Origin: Lentisphaerota bacterium
GTDB taxonomy: Bacteria > Verrucomicrobiota > Lentisphaeria > Oligosphaerales > Oligosphaeraceae
Direction of reading: 5' to 3'
Assembly: GCA_012800625.1 (NCBI GenBank)
Contig: JAAZIY010000014.1
Location: 1 to 7,815, forward strand
DNA: 7,815 nucleotides
Shown here: one piece after another, positions 1-5,303 of the stretch
Layout of the letters: each line of letters starts with the position of its first letter
Numbering within the stretch: position 1 is the stretch's first letter
Notes under the pieces: model-generated
The model's database searches: none
What the model was told of the DNA's origin: nothing
The model's input: the letters and a program-made list of their open reading frames with translations, nothing else
Position numbers and translations under genes: made by a program

Positions 1-1
1 G

Positions 2-481
2 GCAGGCAGCTACGGCAAGGAAACCAGGGGCATCTTCAGAGTGCATCAGTTCCACAAAGTCGAGCTGATCGTCTTCTGCCTACCAGAGGAATCCGAGAAA
101 TACCACCAATTCTGCCTGGAATGCGAGGAGTCGCTTCTGCAGCAGCTGGGCATACCCTACCGCATTGTCAATGTCTGCGTCGGTGATATGGGCGCACCAG
201 GCTATAAAAAGTACGACATCGAGGCCTGGTACCCGGGTTACGGCGGCTACCGCGAAGTGACCTCCAACACCAACCTCACCGAATTCCAGTCCAGAAGACT
301 GAACGTGCGTTTCAAAGACAAGGAGGGGCGCCGCGGCTTCGTGCATACCATCTCGGCCACCGGCCTCACCGACCGCGTCGTCTGCGCCATCATGGAAAAC
401 TTCCAGCAGGAAGACGGCAGCGTCATCGTCCCCGAGGTACTCAGGCCCTATACCGGCTTCGACCGTATTACCTTAGTGTGA
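2..481 (+). CDS. serS: Seryl-tRNA synthetase, C-terminal part (5' end outside window)
   Basis: Cytoplasmic class II aminoacyl-tRNA synthetase that charges tRNA-Ser with serine. The reading frame is open from base 2, so the gene begins upstream; the GTG at 41 is an internal valine, not a start. About 159 residues of the catalytic core are visible. Motif 2 appears as ETRGIFRVHQFHKVEL. The KKYDIEAWYPG and REVTSNTNLTEFQSRR segments of the serine/ATP site follow, then motif 3 around ATGLTDRVVCAIMENFQQ, and finally the typical tail DGSVIVPEVLRPY. By recollection of the family, motif 3 appears one residue shorter between GL and R than the usual GLAVGR form. The last codons and the TGA (479-481) lie inside the first unit of a 10-bp repeat array, so the extreme C-terminus (TLV) is repeat-encoded. 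Identity is secure from the motifs. Confidence 0.95.
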   Translation, partial: AGSYGKETRGIFRVHQFHKVELIVFCLPEESEKYHQFCLECEESLLQQLGIPYRIVNVCVGDMGAPGYKKYDIEAWYPGYGGYREVTSNTNLTEFQSRRLNVRFKDKEGRRGFVHTISATGLTDRVVCAIMENFQQEDGSVIVPEVLRPYTGFDRITLV

Positions 482-511
482 CTTAGTGTCTCTTCGTGTC
501 TCTTCGTGTCC
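472..511 (+). repeat. Four-unit 10-bp repeat array A (serS/ykgJ junction)
   Basis: Four perfectly phased 10-bp units are visible: CTTAGTGTGA (472), CTTAGTGTCT (482), CTTCGTGTCT (492) and CTTCGTGTCC (502). They fit the consensus CTTNGTGTNN. Unit 1 supplies the serS stop codon. Unit 4 contains a GTG (506-508) that is in frame with the downstream gene. The same kind of array occurs at 1790, 2531 and 4799. Confidence 0.9.
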
Positions 512-526
512 TCCCCCCCAACTCCA

Positions 527-1783
527 ATGCCAGCGGCTCTGAAAATCCACATACCTGCCAGTCAGCGCCACAGCTGTATTTGCTGTGGGCTTTGCTGCCG
601 ACGTTTCCGCGTACTGCTGCGTGCCGGCGAGACCGAGCGCCTCGGGCAACTGGACTGGGGTGCGGACAATCCGCACCCGGGACGCTTCTGGGAGACTTTC
701 GGCGGCCACGCTTATTTCAAGCGCCGTGCCGACGGAGCCTGCGTCTTTCTGGGCGAGGACGAACGCTGCCTGATGCACGCCCGTTTTGGTTTTGACATCA
801 AGGCGCTCACCTGCCGCGGCTATCCCTACAACTTCGCCTCCACATGGCCTGGCGAGGTCACTGTGCTGGCGCGCCTGGACTGCCCCGCCGCCCTGCGCAA
901 CCAAGGCGAGCTAATCAGCAAGAATCGCCGCCACCTGGAGCAGCTGGCCTCCGAATTGCGCTTTGGCGGCGGTTTCAGCGCCGCGCAGCTACAAGGCCTG
1001 CAGCGCCCAGCCCTCGAGCTGCTCTGCCTAACCCTGCGCCGCGAGCTGCAAACCGCCGCCCAGTGCCCGCCCGACCAGCTCGCCAATCACCTCATGCTCC
1101 TGGTCCACAAATGGGAGACCCTGGGCGCCAATTTCCTCAACGACCTGCCCACCCTCAAAAAAGTCATGCCCAGCCTGCTGGAAAAATGCCGCGAGGAGTC
1201 TAGGCTGCAGCTGCAAGAAGCAGCTCCGCTCAGCGCCTTCTCCAGAAGCTTCTTCCGCCAGATGCTCAGCGCCTATGTCTTGCGCGACGAGGAGCTGCTC
1301 GACACCGGACTCAAAACCCGCCTGGCCAAGACCTGGCAGCTGGGCCGCCTCGTCTTCGGATACGGCAACATCGCGGCTTTCGGCCAGGAGCACCCCGACT
1401 ACGAGCTCAAGCCGGACAGCATCTTTGCGCCCGACAACCAGGAACACTCCGAGGCCCGGCTCTGGGAAGTCTGGCGCCGCTTCGTTGAGCTGCGCCTGGA
1501 AACACTGCAGTTCTTCGCCTTCGCCTACTATGGCACAAGCTTCTTTGCAGGCCTGAAGGCGCTGCTGCTAAGCTATCCGCTAAGCCTTGCTCTGGCTCGC
1601 ATACAGGCCACCAGTCAAAATCGACGTGAACTCGCCGAGGAAGACCTGCTCTACGCGGTGGCCGCCATAGACCACTGCCACGGGCGCTCCCCCCGGCTGA
1701 AATTCCGCAGCAGCCGCCAAAGCGAGCAGTACTTCAGCGCGCAGCGCTTCCCTGTCCTCATCAAACAGCTGGGCCATAGCTAA
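527..1783 (+). CDS. YkgJ-family (CxxCxxCC) cysteine-cluster protein, long form
   Basis: About 418 residues from the ATG at 527. An in-frame GTG at 506, inside the repeat array, would add seven residues (MSSPPTP). Neither start has a recognisable Shine-Dalgarno, and ATG is preferred only by codon type. The N-terminal 120 residues carry the hallmark of the YkgJ/PF03692 family: CICCGLCC (C17, C20, C23, C24 plus C19), GACVFL (C72), ERCLM (C81), ALTCRGYPY (C96) and DCPAA (C119). This pattern is known in putative metal-binding or Fe-S proteins of mostly unknown function. The same Pfam family has been linked to the flagellin lysine methylase FliB, so a modification enzyme is an alternative. The remaining roughly 300 residues look helical and soluble, with no signal peptide and no domain I recognise. 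It sits between serS and ispD with about 40-base gaps, so co-transcription is plausible. No metal or substrate can be inferred. Confidence 0.85.
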   Translation: MPAALKIHIPASQRHSCICCGLCCRRFRVLLRAGETERLGQLDWGADNPHPGRFWETFGGHAYFKRRADGACVFLGEDERCLMHARFGFDIKALTCRGYPYNFASTWPGEVTVLARLDCPAALRNQGELISKNRRHLEQLASELRFGGGFSAAQLQGLQRPALELLCLTLRRELQTAAQCPPDQLANHLMLLVHKWETLGANFLNDLPTLKKVMPSLLEKCREESRLQLQEAAPLSAFSRSFFRQMLSAYVLRDEELLDTGLKTRLAKTWQLGRLVFGYGNIAAFGQEHPDYELKPDSIFAPDNQEHSEARLWEVWRRFVELRLETLQFFAFAYYGTSFFAGLKALLLSYPLSLALARIQATSQNRRELAEEDLLYAVAAIDHCHGRSPRLKFRSSRQSEQYFSAQRFPVLIKQLGHS

Positions 1784-1789
1784 ACAAAC

Positions 1790-1829
1790 CTTAGTGTCTC
1801 TTTGTGTACCTTGGTGTATCTTCGTGTCC
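1790..1829 (+). repeat. Four-unit 10-bp repeat array B (ykgJ/ispD junction)
   Basis: Four phased 10-bp units: CTTAGTGTCT (1790), CTTTGTGTAC (1800), CTTGGTGTAT (1810) and CTTCGTGTCC (1820), followed by an A-rich stretch. It begins 6 bases after the ykgJ stop codon. Two GTG codons (1794 and 1824) are in frame with ispD, and the second is at the same unit position as the GTG at 506 in array A. Confidence 0.9.
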
Positions 1830-2525
1830 AAAAATCACTACTCACAGCTAGGCCTTATTGTCGCCGCGGCCGGTTCCTCGCAGCGTTTCGGCTTGGGTAA
1901 CAAGCTCTTGCAGCCTTTGCGCGGCCTGCCCCTGTTCTGTCACTGCCTGAAAAACCTCTGTGCCACAGACCTGCCCCGAGCCATAGTCCTCGTGGTCGCC
2001 GCCGACAGCGAGGCGCTCTTCAGCCGACTGCTGCAAGAAAACCTGCCGGAACTCGCCGCACACACCAAGCTGGTGCAGGGCGGCGAAAGCCGCGACGACT
2101 CGGTCTGGCGCGGCCTGCAAGCCCTCCCCCCGGAATGTGAATTTGTCGCCGTGCAAGACGCCGCCCGCCCGCTAAGCAGCGCCGCGCTACTGCGCCGCTG
2201 CCTCGAAGCCGCCCTCATACACGGCGCCGCAGTGCCCGCACACCGCATCACTGATTCGGTTAAAATCGCCGATGAAAACTGCATGATCAGTCAAAGCCTG
2301 GACCGCAATCGCCTCTGGGCCAGCGAAACCCCGCAGGTGATTCGACGCGATATCCTGCTCGAAGCATACAAAATTTGCCGAAAAACAAAGAAAATCTGCA
2401 CAGATGAAGCGCAATTGCTCGAAGAAGCAAGATTCGGGGTTAAATTAGTAGAGAACAAGCAAGCCAACCCGAAAATCACTTATGCGCAAGACTTGACCGA
2501 GCAGGATAACTACAAAAGACACTAA
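1824..2525 (+). CDS. ispD: 2-C-methyl-D-erythritol 4-phosphate cytidylyltransferase
   Basis: Cytoplasmic enzyme of the MEP isoprenoid pathway that joins MEP and CTP to give CDP-methylerythritol and pyrophosphate. From GTG 1824 it is 233 residues, a normal IspD length. The nucleotide-binding start LGLIVAAAGSSQRFG...K has R21 and K27 as the likely catalytic pair. Next come VQGGESRDDSVWRGLQAL, VAVQDAARP, the AVPAHRITDSVK segment, LWASETPQVI, TDEAQLLEE and NPKITYAQDL, whose K217 matches the C-terminal MEP-binding lysine. The only in-frame start codons before the nucleotide-binding motif are GTG 1794 and GTG 1824, both inside repeat array B. The longer version would add MSLCVPWCIF, a translation of repeat units, so 1824 is chosen. 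There is no clear Shine-Dalgarno. The last residues (YKRH) and stop fall in an inverted copy of the repeat that can pair with array C. No ispF is adjacent. Confidence 0.92.
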   Translation: MSKNHYSQLGLIVAAAGSSQRFGLGNKLLQPLRGLPLFCHCLKNLCATDLPRAIVLVVAADSEALFSRLLQENLPELAAHTKLVQGGESRDDSVWRGLQALPPECEFVAVQDAARPLSSAALLRRCLEAALIHGAAVPAHRITDSVKIADENCMISQSLDRNRLWASETPQVIRRDILLEAYKICRKTKKICTDEAQLLEEARFGVKLVENKQANPKITYAQDLTEQDNYKRH

Positions 2526-2548
2526 ACACTAATTCGTGTGCTTTTGTA
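2511..2548 (+). other. Imperfect hairpin over the ispD stop codon
   Basis: TACAAAAGACAC (2511-2522) pairs with GTGT at 2536-2539 and CTTTTGTA at 2541-2548: 12 base pairs with a single bulged G at 2540 and a 13-base loop. The left arm is an inverted copy of the 10-bp repeat type and codes for the last residues of IspD. There is no U-tract directly after the right arm, so it is not a classical intrinsic terminator. It could act as an mRNA 3'-end stabiliser or attenuator. Confidence 0.5.
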
Positions 2549-2569
2549 TCTTGGTGTGTCTTTGTGTCC
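2531..2569 (+). repeat. Four-unit repeat array C (ispD/exported-protein junction)
   Basis: Units read AATTCGTGTG (2531), CTTTTGTAT (2541, one base short), CTTGGTGTGT (2550) and CTTTGTGTCC (2560), followed by AAAATACTGA. This is the most degenerate array. Its last two units match the consensus CTTNGTGTNN exactly and end in the same GTGTCC as arrays A and B. It is preceded by inverted repeat-like sequence at 2511-2522. Confidence 0.8.
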
Positions 2570-2601
2570 AAAATACTGATAATCAACCACTGAAGACTTG
2601 C

Positions 2602-2608
2602 AAAGGAG
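2602..2608 (+). promoter_or_regulatory. Shine-Dalgarno deciding a TTG start
   Basis: AAAGGAG lies 7 bases before the TTG at 2616. It supports that codon over the in-frame TTG at 2598, which lies upstream of this site. Confidence 0.8.
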
Positions 2609-2615
2609 CCTTATT

Positions 2616-4754
2616 TTGAAAAGCCAGCTTTTTCTTACACTCGCTCTAGCCCTGTTTTTAGCCCTTGGCAGCTCTCTCTTCGCCCAGGAAGACGAGGCCG
2701 AAAACGACCAAGAAGTATTTTTCAGCGCGGACGGGGTCAGCGTCGAGCTAGGCCCTTGGCGCGCTGATAACCTCTGGATGCGCGAAGCCGCCAACGCCGG
2801 GACGCGGCAAAGCCAAACCTGGCGCTTCTTTATGCACGGCATGCGCGACCACCGCGCCACACCAATAGCCTGGAATAGGCTTTTCGACAGCGAAGAAGAT
2901 GCCGCAGCCTGGCTGGACGAAGACCAAAGCCTGCAAAACGAGCAGAAAAGCAGTAGCTTCCCAGTGCTGAAACTCGAGGACGATAAAATCCTCATACTGC
3001 CAAAACCGCTGCTCAGCCTGCAGCAGCTCGATAGGCTCAAAGGACGCAAGCTGCGCTTCTTCGTCTGGATCAAAGGCGAGGACTGCGCCGAGCAGGCACA
3101 GCTCTGGGACGCGGCGCCCAGTCTACAGCTCAGCTTGAAAGACGCCCTGGACAACCTCATCGTCAGCGAAAACAGCTTGTTCAAAACCCGTGGTAGCTTC
3201 CCCTGGTTCTGCTACCATATTGAAATCAAGATCCCCGCCCTGCTCAATACCAGAGTGCCCGACAAGGGTGTGGATGAAGAGGGTGAAGAGGGCTTCGACC
3301 TAGAGGACGAACTGCTCAGCAGCATGCTCGACCCCGCGCTGCTGGCTCTGCCCGAGCTGCCGCAGGGCGGCGGACTCTATCTCAGCCTCAGCATGCTAGG
3401 CTCCGGCAAAGCATGGTTCAGCACTCTGAGCTGGGAAATAGCCACCGCCAATAACACACCAGCTTTGACGGATATTTGTGACCCGCTCAGCGGCAGCAGA
3501 GCACCCAATCCGGACCATGATGAACTGCCCATGCATTTCTTCTTCGGACTGGAACCGACCGCACAGTGGGATTTCCTGCTGGGCAACAAAACCTGCCCGA
3601 ACCTGGCTAGCCTGGACGGCCTAAGGCAATATGTCGCCAAGGCCAGCAAAGACTGGTTCCATATGCAATACGGCCTGGCACTGCTGGGCTATGCCCAAAG
3701 CACTGGCAGTATACTTAAACAATGCCCGGAATTCGAAGCAGGCTGGCGCGAAAGCCTGCTCGAACAGGTCCTGGCACTGCAAAATCCGCAAAGCGGACTC
3801 TGGGGCAACGGCGAAGGACATAACCTGATGCTTAGCGCGGCAGTAGCAAGATACGCTTTTAATCCTAGCACGCAGCCGCGCACAGACACTGAACAGGAAC
3901 CCACCCCCTGGCTGAGCCTCAATCAAGAAGGACTGCCGCATAAAACCGCCTTGCTCGATAGCCTGCTGCGCAGCCGCGTACTGGACCCGAACAGCGGAAA
4001 ACCCAAGGCCTGGAACCGCTTCGCATTCCAGCCCGAACTGCTGGGCCAGGAGCTGCGCGACAAGGTCTGCGACCTGGGGGCCAGCGCTGCCGCCGCAAAA
4101 CTGCTGGCCATGATCGCAGCGCAGAGCAGCATAGCCAGTGAAAAAGAAAGCGCGCAAAAAGCACTGCGTCAATGCTGGGAATACTGCGCCGCCAACTTCA
4201 TCACCAGCGACTTCCTCTGGACTCAGACCGACCTCTCGCAAACCGTAAGCTCACCGGCGCATATGCTCAGCCTGCTCGAAGCCAGCGCCTGGCTGGAACC
4301 CAAGGCAATGCCCAAAGAGGCCGAAATCAGCTTCCTGGCAGACGACTTAGGCCAGGGAGCTCTGCGCCTGCGCTGGCTGGACCGCAAAAGCCCTTATGCC
4401 GCCCTGCGGGTCTACGCTTTGCCTGACGGTCTCGAGCCTGAGCACATGGACGAGCGCCACCTGCTCGCCATCCTCAGCCGCAGCCAGCGCAGCATTCTCA
4501 GCTCCGATCCGCTTTTCGGCCTGCACGCCTTGGCTGCGGCTGCCAACAAGCACTGGGGTATCAGTCTGGAGAGCGAGGGTGTCGCCTATATGGCAAAAAA
4601 GCTCGCCATGCTTTCAAGCACGCTAGTCTTTGCCGACGGCGGTGCCGAGCTTAACTTCAAAATGCCGCAAAGCGAGGAAACCAGCTACAAGTTATATCTG
4701 CGCGCTGTCACTCCCTACAGCGAGCTAAGCAAGCCACAAAGAATATTCGAGTAA
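2616..4754 (+). CDS. Large exported protein of unknown function
   Basis: 712 residues from TTG 2616. Residues 1-23 (MKSQLFLTLALALFLALGSSLFA) form a clear Sec signal peptide with likely cleavage after A23, followed by an acidic stretch (EDEAEND). There is no lipobox and no later membrane segment, so the product is probably periplasmic or secreted. I do not recognise the family. Residues about 30-275 are rich in beta-type segments and end in GSGKAWFSTLSWE, reminiscent of jelly-roll carbohydrate-binding modules, though this is only a resemblance. Residues about 345-560 look helical and include QYGLALLGYAQS and LALQNPQSGLWG, a pattern like the turns of alpha/alpha-toroid proteins (terpene-cyclase or glycan-lyase type folds). 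The C-terminal 130 residues look mixed. A role at the cell surface or on polysaccharide is possible but unproven. It may share a transcript with ispD, and a long hairpin lies 17 bases after its stop. Confidence 0.8.
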   Translation: MKSQLFLTLALALFLALGSSLFAQEDEAENDQEVFFSADGVSVELGPWRADNLWMREAANAGTRQSQTWRFFMHGMRDHRATPIAWNRLFDSEEDAAAWLDEDQSLQNEQKSSSFPVLKLEDDKILILPKPLLSLQQLDRLKGRKLRFFVWIKGEDCAEQAQLWDAAPSLQLSLKDALDNLIVSENSLFKTRGSFPWFCYHIEIKIPALLNTRVPDKGVDEEGEEGFDLEDELLSSMLDPALLALPELPQGGGLYLSLSMLGSGKAWFSTLSWEIATANNTPALTDICDPLSGSRAPNPDHDELPMHFFFGLEPTAQWDFLLGNKTCPNLASLDGLRQYVAKASKDWFHMQYGLALLGYAQSTGSILKQCPEFEAGWRESLLEQVLALQNPQSGLWGNGEGHNLMLSAAVARYAFNPSTQPRTDTEQEPTPWLSLNQEGLPHKTALLDSLLRSRVLDPNSGKPKAWNRFAFQPELLGQELRDKVCDLGASAAAAKLLAMIAAQSSIASEKESAQKALRQCWEYCAANFITSDFLWTQTDLSQTVSSPAHMLSLLEASAWLEPKAMPKEAEISFLADDLGQGALRLRWLDRKSPYAALRVYALPDGLEPEHMDERHLLAILSRSQRSILSSDPLFGLHALAAAANKHWGISLESEGVAYMAKKLAMLSSTLVFADGGAELNFKMPQSEETSYKLYLRAVTPYSELSKPQRIFE

Positions 4755-4771
4755 AAAACAGCGAGCACTGC

Positions 4772-4816
4772 ACACGAAGCCACACCAAGTTTTTAAGCCT
4801 TGCTGTGGCTTCGTGT
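4772..4816 (+). terminator. Long hairpin built from inverted repeat units, terminator-like
   Basis: The arm 4772-4789 (ACACGAAGCCACACCAAG) pairs with 4799-4816 over 18 positions with a single mismatch (C4785/C4803), leaving a 9-base loop. The left arm is two inverted units of the 10-bp repeat and the right arm is units 1 and 2 of array D. It starts 17 bases after the stop of the exported-protein gene and is well placed to end its transcript. There is no run of T after the right arm, so rho-independent termination is uncertain. The near-symmetrical stem could work in either direction. Confidence 0.55.
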
Positions 4817-4838
4817 ATCTTGCTGTGCCTTCGTGATT
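4799..4838 (+). repeat. Four-unit 10-bp repeat array D
   Basis: Units CTTGCTGTGG (4799), CTTCGTGTAT (4809), CTTGCTGTGC (4819) and CTTCGTGATT (4829) are in strict 10-bp phase. Units 1 and 3 differ from the consensus by a C at position 5, and unit 4 by an A at position 8. The alternation of two unit types suggests that a 20-bp pair was duplicated. Two further units lie inverted at 4772-4789. Confidence 0.85.
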
Positions 4839-4981
4839 GCTATCTTATTGTGCAAGGAGCACTAAGAGCATAAAGGAATACTCTGAAAAAGTAGTTGAAA
4901 TAAAAATATGGAACAATGGCAAAAACGTGGTACATTTAGGAGAAGTAGTCATTATTCGACAACTTCCAACAAAAACAGGCC
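4839..4981. other. AT-rich intergenic stretch, no firm feature
   Basis: By hand count GC is about 33% over 4861-4980, well below the flanking genes. A frame is open through this stretch from an ATT/GTG region near 4837, but its translation looks like nothing I recognise and it runs out of frame through the antitoxin-like remnant. A convincing sigma70 promoter for the remnant was not found. A weak ribosome-binding-like ACAGG lies just before the ATG at 4982. Confidence 0.4.
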
Positions 4982-5209
4982 ATGAATCGATTGACAAAAC
5001 TTTTGTTTCACTCTGCAGGCAACCTGTTCACCTATGCGGATCTGTCTGTACTCCTCGAGGGAAGCGATCACAGCCGTCATGGTTTGGTCAAACGAGCCTT
5101 GGCGGCAGGCGAGATTTTGCGACTTCGACGTGGCTTATACTGCCTTGCCCCCGAATATCAAAAAAAAACGTGCATTTGGTTTTACTACTTACAGCAGACC
5201 CCGGCATAG
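4982..5209 (+). pseudogene. Truncated AbiEi-type antitoxin / winged-helix N-terminal fragment
   Basis: 75 codons from ATG 4982. Residues about 13-62 (LFTYADLSVLLEG...HGLVKRALAAGEILRLRRGLYCLAPEYQKK) match the pattern of the N-terminal winged-helix domain of AbiEi-type antitoxins, whose hallmark is a GEI.R.RRGLY-like wing. AbiEi proteins normally continue for another 100 or more residues and are followed by an AbiEii nucleotidyltransferase toxin; neither is present. The match ends at a run of nine A (5160-5168), after which the frame reads TCIWFYYLQQTPA and stops. Shifting frame at the A-run gives only 17-25 other residues in either direction, so a single sequencing slip does not restore a full gene. 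The fragment lies in an AT-rich gap with different composition from its neighbours, which fits a decayed acquired element. A small functional DNA-binding protein cannot be excluded. Confidence 0.5.
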
Positions 5210-5220
5210 TGTCCTGTAAC

Positions 5221-5232
5221 CAAATATATTTG
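5221..5232. promoter_or_regulatory. 12-bp perfect palindrome overlapping the -35 box, possible operator
   Basis: CAAATATATTTG is a perfect inverted repeat whose right end overlaps the proposed -35 hexamer at 5230-5235. An AT-rich palindrome here is a suitable position for a repressor such as a sulfur- or redox-sensing regulator, but no regulator gene is in the window. The nine-base core AAATATATT recurs at 5285-5293, just before the start codon. Given local GC near 23%, chance is a real alternative. Confidence 0.3.
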
Positions 5233-5258
5233 TACTGACTTGTTTAGTGTATTATATT
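5230..5258 (+). promoter_or_regulatory. Sigma70-type promoter candidate for the sulfur-transfer fusion gene
   Basis: TTGTAC at 5230-5235 and TATATT at 5253-5258 are separated by 17 bases, the optimal spacing. Transcription would begin near 5265, giving a leader of about 39 bases. This gene follows a 500-base gap and needs its own promoter, which supports the call. Confidence 0.55.
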
Positions 5259-5293
5259 CTATTTTCGCTTTTTTAGTCTACTGGAAATATATT

Positions 5294-5297
5294 GGAG
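5294..5297 (+). promoter_or_regulatory. Ribosome binding site deciding the ATG at 5304
   Basis: GGAG ends 6 bases before the ATG at 5304, and the protein beginning there opens directly with the FAD-binding strand MRVIIVGG. The in-frame TTG at 5292 overlaps this site and is rejected as start. Confidence 0.75.
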
Positions 5298-5303
5298 TGT
5301 ATC

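Noticed and set aside
2598..2615. Earlier TTG start for the exported protein
   Set aside because: The Shine-Dalgarno lies downstream of it, and starting at 2616 gives a cleaner signal peptide.
472..4838. CRISPR array or direct-repeat locus
   Set aside because: Units are only 10 bp, adjoin without spacers, and are split among gene junctions; no cas genes are present.
5205..5235. Possible insertion-sequence end at the break of the antitoxin fragment (TAGTGTCCTGTAACC)
   Set aside because: It faintly recalls some IS termini, but no matching inverted end, target duplication or transposase sequence is present in the window.
4837..5238. 133-codon plus-strand frame across the AT-rich gap
   Set aside because: It overlaps the AbiEi-like fragment in another frame, has no recognisable similarity and begins in repeat array D. 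Its last 25 residues could be a frameshifted tail of the fragment but do not extend the match.
5243..5303. Possible fifth repeat site near the sulfur gene (TTTAGTGTAT at 5243 and GGAGTGTATC at 5294)
   Set aside because: Only isolated GTGT-containing stretches without tandem phasing; likely chance or part of the promoter and ribosome binding site.
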